Below are positions 23,606 through 36,443 of a stretch of DNA of 64,000 nt, piece after piece. Source of the DNA: Antedon mediterranea. Lineage: Eukaryota; Echinodermata; Crinoidea; Comatulida; Antedonidae. The stretch is taken from assembly GCF_964355755.1 (NCBI RefSeq), contig NC_092670.1, positions 30,429,795-30,493,794 of the forward strand, written 5' to 3'. The position numbers and the translations under genes were made by a program. Every line of letters starts with the position of its first letter. The stretch's first letter is position 1. A model generated the notes under the pieces. That model was not told where the DNA came from and made no database searches. It saw nothing but the letters and a program-made list of their open reading frames with translations.

Positions 23606-24565
23606 ACCGACTAAATTAAATGGGAAAATCCCTTACAGTATTATTGCTTGGCAAGAGTCCAAAAACATAATGTACATCATTCTCCAATAAAACAAAAACA
23701 AAAAACAATTCAGCATAAGTCCATATTTGCTGAGGTAATTATAATATTGTCTAGGCCTTTTACAAATATATCATTATAATATTTTAACATAAGACTATAG
23801 TTAATTCATATAGGTAATGTGTCACTGACACTGTTTCAAACCATTTCATGTTCAGTTAGCATACCGCGATGCTTCCAATATTTGTATTTAATTTCCAAAA
23901 TTACTTCCTTGAATATTTTGTTTTTGTTTCGTGAATATTTAGTATATATATATATATTTTTCTCTCTTTTTTCACGCTGCTCTAGCCCGCTACGTCCCAT
24001 TAGGACTACTCAATCAGAAGCTAAAGCAAGCAGCAGTTATAGTTCTAAGGACGACAGTTTTGCGAAAATGGAAACTCCACTATAATTTATTGATTCCAGC
24101 TGCTACAGTAGACCTAAAAAAACGTCTGGGAAAAGAGTCTATTAGGACATGTCATGCTAAAATTACAAATCCCCAAGCATTTCTGGTATATTCACTGTCA
24201 GATATTCATTGAATTATTATCGAAACAGTCCATTAAAGTTTGTGTTTGTAATAGGATACTTCACACTTGAAATATCTAGGGTGATGAAGTGACCCCCAGA
24301 TTTGACAATAAAATTAACTAAAGTCACAGAAATTGAGTATTCACTTCTGTAACAAAAAAATAATATTTATTCACATATAAAAAGAGAAAAGAAACCCAAA
24401 AACCATTATCTGACAGACAAATTTCATTTGTTGCTTTAAATTACATTTTTTCAGGTAAAATAACTATTAAAATGACACATTCAAAAACATTTGAAATAAA
24501 AAAAAAATTTTCAATAAGCGAGAAGCGTTTTTTGTAAGAAATCTTTCTTGTTTATAGGCCTACCA
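23606..24565 (+). repeat. Duplicated 5' flank of the patched-domain gene
   Basis: 23606-23935 duplicates 21657-21966, and 23970-24560 duplicates 17485-18062. The two source blocks lie apart, so this region is a composite. The patched-gene promoter must lie within or next to it (start codon at 23480), but I see no TATA box I would defend. Confidence 0.7.
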
Positions 24566-27320
24566 TAGATTCTGTTTTGATATTACGAATGTTTATTTAC
24601 ATATAATCAGATCACTTCGTTAGAAATGTAAATTTGCAGTATATGTCATAATTTAAAAGAGAGTATAAAACATAGGCTTTATGATAGGCTTACGTGATTT
24701 AAATAATATTTTATGGCGTATCTTTTTCAATTAACCTTAGTTCACCTCAAGCCTTTAGAACGGTGGTAAGGTAAAACTCGTAATTCGATTCAGGAAATAA
24801 TATTTAAAAAAATGCACAATGCCAAATGTATTTTTATCAAATAACTAATACAAATTAAGTACTAGTAATTTTATACTATCTATCGTTACAAACAGTAATA
24901 TTAAATAGAGGCTACACACACACAAAACGAAATTGGTGACAGTTTGAGCAAAATAATATAGTCACTGGTGAAAAACAATATATAGGTGTATATAGATAAG
25001 CCTCTATGAAATAAGAAAAATTTGAATTTTAAATTATTTTCTTTCTTTTATTCACCTATCAATGCGGATGGGTTAGTTCCCAGCGAATAGATAAAATCAC
25101 ATCGCAATGCATTAACATTGCCTTTTCTCCAGAAGTGCATATCCTTTGTATAAAAATCAGTGACATTGTATATATAAATATTGTTGTTTTTCGTGCTGCG
25201 GCTTTAGCCAGCTATGTCCCAAGAGGATATATTCATTAAGAAGCTTTTTCATCGCGGTAGCTATAGTATCTAAGGCCGACAGTTTTGCGAATTTGTAAAC
25301 TCGATTATAATTTGTATAGGTCCCAGCTGCTGGACCCAAAAAACGTCTGGGAAAAGAGAGTCTATGAGGGCTCACGGTTGAACTATTTTGGGTTCTCGGC
25401 CTTTGATTGGTTGACGGAATCAACAGACTGTGGAGAAGAATTTCTCACTTTACCACCGTGAAGTCACGTTGTTTCTATGTGGGTATTTTAGTTAATTGAC
25501 TATGGTTGTATGCCTATACAGGTTATGGTCACACACACAGGCACAGCACACTACAGGTATTTAATCTCTAAATCAAATTCTTCAATGAACACATGATGTA
25601 ATTTCGACAGTTTGAAAAGAAAATTGATTGTGCAAATAATCTTTACGATTCAACATATTTTTATTTTTTACATATTTCTATGGTAACAAAAACATATTTT
25701 TAATAAACATTTTGATTGAAAATTGTGTTTATTATACAATTAACTGGTGAAAAAAATGGGCATGATGTGATTTATAATTAAATAGCTATGTTAGATTTTG
25801 TATATTTTTGCGATTAACCAACATATTTTTATTTTGTTACACTTTTCCATGGTAACAAAAACATATTTTCCATAAATTTGTAAAAAATTGTGTATTTATA
25901 GTATACAATTAACTAGTGAAAAAATGGGCATGTGATTCATAATTAAAAAACTATCTTTGATTTGTATGTATTTTTGCGATTAAAGGACATCTTTTTAATA
26001 ATTAATCATTTAATATATCTGATGAAAGAACAGTGAATAATTTTAAAATTTCGAGCGGCGTTTTTTGTAAGAAATATTTCTTGTTTAAGGTGGGAATAAA
26101 AAACAAGTTTGTCTGCCTTCTTAAACACAATGTGACTCAATGTGTCTTCTTCTTCTGTTGTTGATTGATGTTGATTACACATATACCATACGGCTGTTTA
26201 TTTGCATTATATACCACCAGACCACTAAAAATGTAAATTTGTAGTGTATGTCATAATGTAAAGAAATATAGTTTAAACACATTATCTTTTATGATAGGCT
26301 TACGTGATGTAAATAATATTTTATGGCGTATCATCTTAATTTCAAATAACCTTAGTTCACCTCAAGCTTTTATAACGAATTGTTATGTTATGGAGATTCA
26401 GGAAAGAAAATATTAAAAAAATCTATATAAATGCACAATGCCAAATGTATTTTAATCGAATAACTAATACAAATGACGTTGTGTTATTAGTCATAAAAAG
26501 TTCACATTTAAAAAAAGACACTTCTGTAATTGTAGGTCCAATTACAAAATTACAGCAAGTAAAATGTAGGCCTACAATGAATAAAGTTAATACATACATT
26601 GATTAATATACATACATACATACATATAGGCCTACCCTTTGTTTACATAATCTCTAGTATAGTCTTAGTGGAAAATGAATAAGAAATATGTAGATACAGT
26701 CTAAGCATATTGCAGTATAACGTATATTAAATAGGGTCTATGCAACAATAAATTAACTTGTAAAGTACTAGACACTGGCAAACAATAAATACTGATATAG
26801 GCCTGTATAAAATAAGACATATTTTAATCTTAGATTTTTCCGAAACCGAACTTTACTATCAATGTGGATGGGATATGTTGCGAAAATTGTATTGAATAAT
26901 TACTATCACGTCGCAATTCATTCGTTGCCTTTCTTCGGAAATCCAAATCCTTCGTATAAGAATCAGTGACAGAGTCGTATAGACCTAATATTTAAAAGAA
27001 GTGAGAAAAATAAAACGGTATCAGCAACAGAATAATATTAATACTCTATAAGGTTGGAAAGTAAATCACAGATTAATGTTCTTCAATGAATTGATTATTA
27101 CATTAATAAGAATGATAACCAATAATGTAATCGTTAAAGGTCACTGACATTACAAAACATTCAACCATTATTTGATGAAGAACAATATTACGAGTCGAGT
27201 GTTTGATTATGCCTTTCAATTGATATAATGTGAATTATCTCATAGATAACCTATCAATTAAACAACCGGCTAAAATATGTCAACCAAACAGAACATTGTT
27301 GTAAGTAGGTTATAAACAAT
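24566..27320. other. Non-coding stretch with short repeats
   Basis: 25190-25345 is a third copy of the ctttagccagctatgtcccaagagga block. 26045-26090 repeats the gcgttttttgtaagaaatatttcttgttt motif. 24590-24860 and 26190-26480 share agatcact.../agaccact..., tgcagtatatgtcata-like text, ataggcttacgtgat and aatgcacaatgccaaatgtattttatc, so they are another old duplication about 1.6 kb apart. 25670-25980 contains two diverged copies of a catatttttattt...ccatggtaacaaaaacatatttt unit. No exon was recognised. Confidence 0.6.
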
Positions 27321-27409
27321 CGGTATTATGATTCATAATTAGGACTACGCGCATGCGTGTAGAGAGTTATTAGTTTATGTAGTGCATTATTTCCATAACA
27401 AACTAAAGT

Positions 27410-28190
27410 TTGATAGTGTAGACACAGAGCTTTACGCACGTATGTCTCGTTTGATAGTGTAGACAGAGCTTTACGCACGTATGTCTCGTTTGATATTGTA
27501 GACAGAGCTTTACGCACGTATGTCTCGTTTGATAGTGTAGACAGAGCTTTACGCACGTATGTCTCGTTTGATAGTGTAGACAGAGCTTTACGCACGTATG
27601 TCTCGTTTGATAGTGTAGACAGAGCTTTACGCACGTATGTCTCGTTTGATAGTGTAGACAGAGCTTTACGCACGTATGTCTCGTTTGATAGTGTAGACAG
27701 AGCTTTACGCACGTATGTCTCGTTTGATAGTGTAGACAGAGCTTTACGCATGTATGTCTCGTTTGATAGTGTAGAGCTTGACGCACGTATGTCTCGTTTG
27801 ATAGTGTAGACAGAGCTTTACGCACGTATGTCTCGTTTGATAGTGTAGACAGAGCTTTACGCACGTATGTCTCGTTTGATAGTGTAGACAGAGCTTTACG
27901 CCCGTATGTCTCGTTTGATAGTGTAGACAGAGCTTTACGCACGTATGTCTCGTTTGATAGTGTAGACAGAGCTTTACGCACGTATGTCTCGTTTGATAGT
28001 GTAGACAGATCTTTACGCACGTATGTCTCGTTTGATAGTGTAGACAGAGCTTTACGCACGTATGTCTCGTTTGATAGTGTAGACAGATCTTTACGCACGT
28101 ATGTCTCGTTTGATAGTGTAGACAGAGCTTTACGCACGTATGTCTCGTTTGATAGTGTAGACAGAGCTTTACGCACGTATGTCTCGTTTT
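27410..28190. repeat. 39-bp minisatellite, about 20 units
   Basis: The unit is gatagtgtagacagagcttt followed by acgcacgtatgtctcgttt, 39 bp. Most units are identical; a few differ by single bases (t for g in agatcttt, c for a in gcccgt, t for g in gcatgt). One unit near 27765-27785 is 4 bp short. Because 39 is a multiple of three, two minus-strand frames stay open across most of the array as 13-residue repeats. This is a property of the unit length, not evidence of a gene. Confidence 0.95.
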
Positions 28191-31100
28191 ATCCATCAAA
28201 TTCATTTGAACACTTATTATGATATTTGTCGATGTATATCCGGCAATAACAGCGGTGGGAAATAGTCGCGGGAAGAGGCTTTGTAGTATAGGTTATTGTA
28301 AAAATATCAACCAATAAATGTAGTTATAGTGGTCGTGATGCTGTAAAATAAAATAAATAAACATTGAAGAAAACACTTGAAAAAATATGGCAGATTGCAG
28401 GTAGTAAATATCCATCCGGTAATAAAGCTGGTGATATTAATATATATCAGTATACGTTAAATTGTTTATAACTAAAATAATCATAGACCTGGTTTTCTGC
28501 ATATGGTTCCCGTTGGAAGTCTCAAGTGACAGTTCGGATTCCGCAACGCGTCAATGATTGGTAAAATTAATTATCCCAATATACTTTTTACATGTTAAAA
28601 ATTAAAATGAAAAGAAAAGCTATACGATATTATTAAATGACAAACATGACAAATGATTAAGAATAATAAAAACAGACTTTGAATAGACCATTTCGCAGAA
28701 TAATAACAAAAAAAAAATAACAAAATTAATCACTTATGTATATTAAATAAACAAATTAGGCCTAAAACTTAAAATTACAGTTTTTTTCAGGAAAATAATT
28801 TTCAAATTCAATTTTTTTTTAAATGAATAACTATTATCTGACATTAAAATGGCATATTATTCAACAATATATTACTTTTTAAATGTTGTTTTCGATTCAA
28901 TTTTCAGTTAAAATGAATAATTATTATCTGACATTAAAATGGCATATTCAACAAAAAATTTATTATTGAAGTGGACAATATATATTGAAAGGAATTTCAG
29001 TCGCTTTTAAATTTTAAAAAGATCGATATTATTATTATTCAAAGCATATGGGGCAATCTACTCCTAGGAGTAGGATAAATCTGGTAACTACGCTACATGC
29101 CTTCCATACCAGCGTTGAACCCCCATGATGAGATCGCTTTCATCTAAATACGAAGGGGATTTCCCACTTCATTTTAAAGATAATTATACATCTTATGGCA
29201 TTCATTCCGAGACACAGACACGCGATATTCAATTTACAAAGTCTTTATGAGATTATATTTTAAACAAACCGTACCCCGAAATAGTGTCTCGACGTATTAT
29301 AATATGTTTCCTTTGTACGAAATAATAATGTTTACACTCAAATGTTAAATACAATGTGACTAAGTACTTCACACAATTTGCTAACAGTTTTATTTTTAAA
29401 TCATACATTGTCGTAAATTGGTGTAATAGTTGGTTTTTATTTAAAATCGCGACGCCTAACACAACCAGTACCTCTTTTCAAATAAATGCTCCTAATTATA
29501 CTACGTTCCAATCAATATTGGTGATCGGTGTCAAATATAGTTTAAGTATATAAAAATAATAATAAGTAATAGTGATTCGTTATAGCTACAGACCGTGAAA
29601 CACAATTTATTCTATTGATAAGATTTTGTGAAAGCATTTCTCTGCCTTTTATCGTTGGATATGAATGTTTTGAGTATTAAATGCAGGCGCCATCCGCATT
29701 TGTGAACATTTATCAAAACTCAGACATGTCTTTTTAAATTCACATTGGTACATTACAAAAGGCTTTTGCAGTTTATCAGACTAGAACATATCCTATTATA
29801 TTATATTAATCTATTTTAATCATGTAATGCACTACAACAATAGTTTTTTAATCTTGATAAGCATAGGCTTTTATTGACAAGTAGCAACACATTACCGTAT
29901 ATTTGGATTTTACCAAAAACAGACTAGACTGCCTTTGTAAATCATGTCGAGATATAAATAAATATATTCAAAAAGAAACTGAAGAATATGTGATGCGCGT
30001 TAAAGATCGTGGTGAATGTAATCATGATTGATCCAGTTATTTAACGAAAAAGAAGACACAACTTCATTATGTCAGACATGCCCCTTTACCACGGCGGTTT
30101 TAGCCGATATCGGTTCATGCCCGCGATCAGTACCCATTAATTACCACTAAAATGTAGGCAGTATGGTGTAATAGATAATTATACATCTTATGGCATTCAT
30201 TCTGAGACACAGACACGCGATATTCAATTTACAATGTCTTTATGAGATTATATTCTAAACAAACCGTACCCCGAAATAGTGTCTCGACGTATTATAATAT
30301 GTTTCCTTTGTACGAAACAATAATGTTTACACTAGTAGGCATATTTGTTCCTTTCTTAACCCAAACCAGTATTTTTGTATTTGTCCATTTAAGGAGGTTT
30401 GGATTTTCACAAGAGTGTCGATAAAAACGCTTAAAATCACAAATAAGTCCTCAGTAAGAAGTCCATGTACGTGTAACTAGCTCCATACCCCACAATGGTT
30501 CTACACCATTCACCCTAATTATGTGGACGTTATGTGATGTCTAGTCCCCCAGCTAAAGGATTCATCAAAACGAAAACTGTTGAAATCCCAAGGAATTAGA
30601 AGCAACGGCCGGCCTCTTATTTTAAAAATAGTTAATTTTGGGGAGCCCGAGTTCCATAATTTATAAACTCAACATCATATTATTTGCTTGGTTGAATCAT
30701 AATAAAAATGGGGATATCTCGCATTATCCGCACGAACCTAGTAAGTTGTGAGGAAAATCCCCCAAAACATTTAATAATGCTCTATGTTTAAAATGATACT
30801 AAACGGGAGTTTTGAAGTGTTCTTAAATCAAATATCCAAGCACAAACCGATACCTCTTCACAAGCATAAAACATAATCGTTTCTCTATAATTAGATATTA
30901 AATATTCTGTGTTGGTCTTAAAACGCACCCGGGGAACGTAATATGACCTGTCATGTTCCAAACAGTGTTATTGTCGTACATGGGTTGATCGGTGTTTACG
31001 ATCCATGATGACATCTATGACCGAATCTGGATGGGGAAATTACCCCTTTTTTTAAAAGCCATTGCCACTTATAATTTTGAGAAAGATAATTCAATTGTCT

Positions 31101-32180
31101 TAGGAGTCCAAAAAAATCCATTTTGCAACATCATAAATATTATATGATAATTTTTAAAATTAGACAAAAAATTCCATTTTGCAACATCATAAATATATGA
31201 TAAGATTAAAACCTTCTACTTAGATTTACTTTTTTTTATTTACATACCGTACTGTACTTCGTAACTAACAACATATATACATAATATGCACCGTCGCATT
31301 TATTGCGACGGAAAAGTTGTTTAGTAAATCTAATCTACGCGTATAAAAATGTAGGCAGATAACAGATAGTTCATAGTTAAATCTGCATTTTTGGTGTTGG
31401 AAACTGTGTAACCGTATTATAGTACCATTCTGAAGAAAAATGCTACCAGCACAGTGGTAGTAAAGTTGATCTGTAGTAGGCCTAATGTTTATGAACTTTT
31501 AATTGCATTCTCTCAGATCTATCAGGAGAAAGTATTGTTCCAATCATCAGTGGGGTTTTCAGATTTCGTGGGACTACCAGTCCCTGTATTTTAATTATGT
31601 TTGTTCAAAGATTCTTATAACTTTATTTATCATTCGAATGATTCTCTATATTGTTAAAATTGTCTTCTGGAAAATAATTTTACAGTATACTATCTTAATA
31701 TATAACATATTAATGAAAATAGGTGCCTTTTACCGTTTATTTGAGAGATACAATTTTACCGTTAAAACATAGTTTGATTTACATATCGGAAACCGATCCA
31801 TGAACACAAAATATGTCATAACAAAACATTGCTACCGGATGGTAAATGTTATTGAAAATATTATAAGCATCAACATAATTTTTAAAAATCAACTTCATCT
31901 TAGCCTGTATAAGGGAAACATTTGGGGATTTTTGTTGTTGATTTAATTTACGACAGCAAAACACAACCTTTGGGGATTTTTTCAAATTCTTTTACTAACA
32001 AATTTTAGGCCTCCGTATTTCATTGGTCAAGAGTGTCACCTCTCTAGTCACCATTTGAAAATCAAACAAACGCGATAGTAATTTAGCTTATTTCATTGGT
32101 CCCGATCTCATGTTTGATTAGTCACGTGACGGATGACGTCAACATTACTCAACATTACAAAAGTAGCTGTTTAACTTTGT
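28191..32180. other. Non-coding stretch with local duplications
   Basis: 29172-29340 and 30170-30335 are a direct duplication of about 165 bp (gataattatacatcttatgg through gtttcctttgtacgaaa). 28795-28865 and 28900-28955 share aatgaataattattatctgacattaaaatggcatatt. 31105-31205 holds two copies of attccattttgcaacatcataaatat. No exon of the neighbouring PKS gene was recognised before 32.2 kb. Confidence 0.6.
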
Positions 32181-32220
32181 ATTATATAGAAGAAAAATAG
32201 GGCAAAGGAATAAGACCATG
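32181..32220 (+). promoter_or_regulatory. Possible promoter and 5' leader exon of the PKS
   Basis: A tattatatag element (32182-32189) lies about 30 bp before a stretch ending ATG|GTAAGT (donor at 32221). A good acceptor (cctttttttttttctttataaag) ends at 32695, 16 bp before the PKS start codon. If these are spliced, the leader ATG opens an eight-codon upstream frame whose stop overlaps the PKS start codon. Inference only; no transcript evidence. Confidence 0.3.
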
Positions 32221-32340
32221 GTAAGTTTTTGAATAATTTTTTTTTAGTTACTAAACTACTTTTAAGTAACGTGAAGGTCTATGTGTGCTTGTCGTACTTG
32301 CTCACTTGATACCCTCCGGGCATACACTAAGAGAGCATAA

Positions 32341-32472
32341 CATTTTAATTCTTTTAGTTGTGGTTTACTTACGTACGCAACAAAAGTAATTTGACCAATC
32401 GAATCGCAAGCAATTTTATTCGAACCGTTACTTGATTCGTTGTTGCGTTGTCCTAGAAACCAAGCTTTCAGT
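32341..32472. repeat. Possible small MITE with acgcaac motifs
   Basis: Left part ttacgtacgcaacaaaagtaa and right part ttgttgcgttgtcctagaaaccaagctt are imperfectly inverted and resemble the ends of the 10.8-11.7 kb MITE family. Weak match. Confidence 0.35.
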
Positions 32473-32711
32473 TATATATACAGAACATTGATTATAAAAA
32501 AATAACACGGAAGGATAGCTACAACCTGGGTAACTACCATTTTAGAACACATTAAATCCTCCCTAACTCCTTGACGCCCTTGAAATGTTTGCAAACCAAG
32601 ATTATAAAATTACTGGTCAGCGATAATGTTGTCGGCTAGGGAATTTGATTGCCATTTGTGTCATATGGTATTACCTTTTTTTTTTCTTTATAAAGATTTT
32701 GAGAAGTGAAC

Positions 32712-33018
32712 ATGAATAATAGAAAAAGCATGAACCAATCGTCATTTCCGCCCGTCGATCCTCTAGACGAAAATGACAAGGTTGCAATTGTAGGGATTGG
32801 ATGCAGATATGGAGATGGTGTAGCAGGTCCACTGGAAATGTGGCGTATGTTGAAGGAGATGAGAGACTGTACAACATCTCATCCGGCTGAGCGTTTCGAC
32901 AAATCAACTTTCTTTTTTCCTGGTGAAAAGAAGAAAGGTAAATTGTACACCAAACGTGGCGGTTACCTAAAGCAAGATCCGTTTATGTTTGACCGACAAT
33001 TCTTCAGGATGTCCCCAA
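32712..33018 (+). CDS. Type I polyketide synthase, exon 1 (KS start)
   Basis: Encodes residues 1-102 of a 2435-residue type I PKS. The start ATG at 32712 is the first in frame after the splice acceptor at 32695. Residues 22-36 (DKVAIVGIGCRYGDG) are the N-terminal signature of ketosynthase domains, followed by the P-x-x-x-W..L segment and RFDKSTFF, and ending in the QFFRMSP motif that precedes EAE.MDPQ. The donor is CCCCAA|GTAAGTCG; the final codon is split after its first base, and joining to 39354 restores SP-SEAEHMDPQ exactly. A second copy of the donor lies 220 bp downstream. Confidence 0.93.
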
Positions 33019-33450
33019 GTAAGTCGCTTTCCATCAATTACTATGTTTATGTGATTTGCATTAATGAACTTTCGCATCGGGAGGGTAGACGAAAAAGGAC
33101 AGTAGATTTTAACCGATGCGGTAAGATTAATCTGCGCATGCGTATAAGCCCGTTCAGTTTGTCGATAACGTTCGGTTCGGTTAGTTCATGACGTCATTTT
33201 GAAACTTTTCTACGATAAACAAAAAAGATTTCGTCCTCAAGTAAGTCGCTTTTCATCAATTACTACGTTTTTTACGTGATTTGCTTTAATGAACTTTCGC
33301 ATCGGGAGGGTAGACGATAGAGGACAGTAGGTTTGAAACGATGCGGTAATATTAATCTGCGCAGGCGTATAAGCCCGTTCATTTTGTCGATAATGTTCGA
33401 TTAGGCTAGACGAAGTTTATGACGTCATTTTGAAACTTTTCTACGACATA
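33013..33450 (+). repeat. 219-bp tandem duplication including the exon-1 donor
   Basis: Copy 1 starts at ccccaagtaagtcgctttccatcaattact and copy 2 at about 33232 as cctcaagtaagtcgcttttcatcaattact. Both run through gaactttcgcatcgggagggtagacga, gatgcggta, cgtataagcccgttca and gacgtcattttgaaacttttctacga. The copies are 85-90 percent alike. Confidence 0.85.
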
Positions 33451-34899
33451 CAAGAAATATTTCTTACAAAAGATGCCGGTTGAGTTTTTTTACGTTTTAT
33501 TTAATCAATATACGCTGGCGTAACATCTAGGTCGTGTCCACAGATGGTTCTCGAATAGAGTAGAACCCATATTCGGGGCAAATCATTTAACCTAAATTCA
33601 TTTCAATCGTCAATAATTAATTATCTTTCTCAACTTAATTAGTATACTGATTTTTATTAGGTTTTAAAAATCAATATACCCAACTTTCTATACCGTCGAG
33701 TAAACATTCTAAAAGTTAGGCGCGATTACCGAATTAATCATTATGTTCCAGCTACGATCTGGCGACAAGCTACTGCTTCATCAGCCTATATCAAGCAACT
33801 ATTAAGGTGACAGAGCTTTCTCAACACTGTTCCTCGACTCTGGAACACCTTGCCCATCTCAATTCGCCAATTCGTTAAAAATGATTATCTTTTTGCCCAG
33901 GCTTATACATAGTCATAATTTTTGTATTGTAATTATAGTATGCATAAACTCATTTTGATTTTTATAGATTCGTTTAAAAAGGGAAGCGTTCTTGTAAAGC
34001 CCAAATATGGTAGTGATATGCTCCAATATGGTGTGGTAAGACATCATCATGTCCATTGGGCACATAACTTTTTGTTTTCACATACATTTTGATAAAGTAG
34101 ACATAGTTTGGCCCTCTTTAAGATTTTGATTTACCTTTTTTAGTTCTTTATTTTTAACTTTTCTAAATTAAGACCTAGCCTGGCTAACGCCAAACGGTCG
34201 TTCAGATCTGTTCCGGCATGATTCCGGCCCGGCGCCGGCAAATCAAATCGAACGTCAATGTTTTGTTTTCACGCATATCGAATGGCGCATTAGCCGCGTG
34301 GAACGCCGTGAAAACGAAACATACGGATGACGTCAACATTCTACTCATTTGCATAACAACGTAGTTTAAGCGAACAGACTTGTTCGTTTTTATTCCGCGC
34401 TTAACACTGTATAACGCAACGCATGTGTCGCGTCGCGCAAGCAACAAACGCCGCTTGTATTAAAACAAATCATGTAATACATTTGCCTAGCTACACATGC
34501 TCAATCATGCATTTTGGGTGATAAATAGCATATTGTGTTGAACAATTCGTACTGTTTGGCTTAATATAAAACATAACTTTAAATTTACCAGTTGTTTTCT
34601 TAATTATTTTTCAGAATTATGATGATTATTCCATGATTTGTTACCCTTTGGTTAACGTTTCTTATGCTACTTATCAGAAATAAGGTTCTCGACTCACGTA
34701 ACTAAAGTTTTTCGTAATGCTTGCGCACGCGCATATCGATTTGTTTACAAAGTGGGCGGAGCTTGCGTGCTGCATGTTGGAAAATAGCGTTACAGTTAAC
34801 GTTTACGTGCTCCTGCGATTCAACGCAACATGTTGATTTTATGTATGTGAGAAAGAAATAAAAATAAAGACAATACAGATTAATGAATATATATTCCCT

Positions 34900-35185
34900 T
34901 TGAAAGCGCAGCGTCGCACGTCATTTTCGCCTGAAAACAAAAGTTGCGGTTCGATCAGGGTTGGCATTTATCAATATTTGCTAATTATTTTGCTTAAGCT
35001 GAAATATTTAATAAGTATTTAATAACTCAAGCTTATTATCAATCGTCTTAGAAAACCAATTGTCTTGGCGCATGTGCAAAATTTAACATTATAGTGCAGT
35101 CAATTTTGTCTTGAGACGAAAAATCTTTGCTTACGCGTGCGCATTTGCTTCTTTCTGTTTTGGTGGCGGCGCTATAACTTTTATC
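34900..35185. repeat. Intronic repeat, copy 1 of 3
   Basis: The sequence from aaagcgcagcg through cgcctgaaaacaaaagttgcggttcgatcag, tttatcaatat, cgtcttag, tggcgcatgtgcaa, gagacgaaaaatctttgcttacgcgtgcgcatt and ggcggcgctata recurs in part at 35925-36095 and 36490-36665. Confidence 0.65.
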
Positions 35186-35221
35186 TACGCACAAGAAGAA
35201 TTCTGCTAACTATTCATTTAT

Positions 35222-35690
35222 TAGGGTCGTTTGGCAACGCTACGAATACGATAACGAAAACGGATACGTCACACACACGTATTCGTTTTCGTAAGCCAAT
35301 AAAAATCTGTTTTGCGTGGCAACGAAATATTGAGGGCGCCATCCAAAATATGACCGCGGTAAATTTAACGAAGCGCAGGCAGGTTGCTTGGCCGCCTAGA
35401 CCTAGCGTAACATCAAAACGAGTGAGAACTTTCAAAACTGCGCAAATTTATCAAAATTGACCTGGCATTTTAGTAAATTACTTTTAGTAAATGATAAATC
35501 TATAATTATACAGTATTATAATCATAAATCTGATTCAAATGCAAAATGTATGACTGGTGATATTCGTCAACACGAATTCGCTTTACGAATATGAAATGAG
35601 GATCTGCTCAAATGTGTCATAAATGTGTGACGTATGGATGCGATAGCGAAAACGAATACGTATTCGTAAGGTTGCGAAACATCCGTATTA
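35222..35690. mobile_element. Inverted-repeat element with GAATACG ends
   Basis: The left end gtttggcaacgctacgaatacg and the reverse complement of the right end (tgtttcgcaaccttacgaatacg) are an imperfect inverted pair, each followed by cgaaaacg-type words. No coding frame was recognised between them. Exact termini and target duplication are not clear. Confidence 0.5.
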
Positions 35691-36112
35691 CTTAAAATAT
35701 AGAAAGAGCACAAAAGTCGTAAACTCAACTTTTATTTATTTGTATCAATGACAGCGACTCTTAGCAACCGATAGAGTTTTATAATAGTTTCTGGATAGTC
35801 AAATAAGTCACATCTATACTGAAATATTTCTAGCCCATCTTACTGAAGATCGATGTCATTATCAGCGTACATAATACCACGGAAAACGCACTAGCATAGT
35901 CTTTCGAAGTGTTCTTATAGGCAAATAACTTATGCTTATCAAACCGTCTTAGCAGAAAAATTGTCTAAGGTAAATTTTAGTTTGCGCATGAGCAAAATTA
36001 AACTCTAGAGGTCAGTAAATGTGTCTTAAGACGAAACAACCTTGCTTACGCTTGCGCATTAGATTTTTCTCTTAGCGATGGCGGCACTATATCATTTTTG
36101 CCCATATTATTA

Positions 36113-36443
36113 CGCCCGTTTTCTTAAACAGGACTGCAGTCGTAGTTTGAGCTAAAACTTTAAAAATTGACGTCATTTTAATTCATAAACCGTACTTCAA
36201 CTAAATCAGAGACTAAATCAGGCCAACCTCGACTAAATCGAGACGGATTGTGATCAATTTTTGTTAGTCCTCGAGGGGGCTGGCTAAATCGCCGACAAAA
36301 TGGTTTTTAAACGGGGTTTAAGTTTAAGTCGAACTGCAAACTTTGACTACTTTTTTATGAATCGAAAAAGTAATAGCTCAAACTAGCACTTTTTGAAGTC
36401 GAAGTTTGAACTACGACTAAAGTTCGGTTTAAGAATTCGGGCG
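36113..36443. mobile_element. 331-bp MITE with TTA target duplication
   Basis: The left end CGCCCGttTTCTTAAAC, followed by AGTCGTAGTTTGA, matches the reverse complement of the right end, CGCCCGaaTTCTTAAAC followed by AGTCGTAGTTCAA. TTA lies immediately outside both ends (36110-36112 and 36444-36446). The inside is rich in actaaatc and gtcgaa words and also folds back. This is typical of non-autonomous PIF/Harbinger elements. Confidence 0.75.

Noticed and set aside
27410-28190. CRISPR array
   Set aside because: Units are contiguous 39-bp repeats without unique spacers, in a eukaryotic genome.
27326-28205. Long minus-strand open frames (up to 257 codons) over the tandem repeat
   Set aside because: They follow from a 39-bp unit being divisible by three; two frames are open at once, one unit shifts the frame, and there is no start or splice context or known domain.
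35137-35460. 107-codon plus-strand frame in PKS intron 1
   Set aside because: It falls within an inverted-repeat element and resembles no protein; splice phases exclude it from the PKS.
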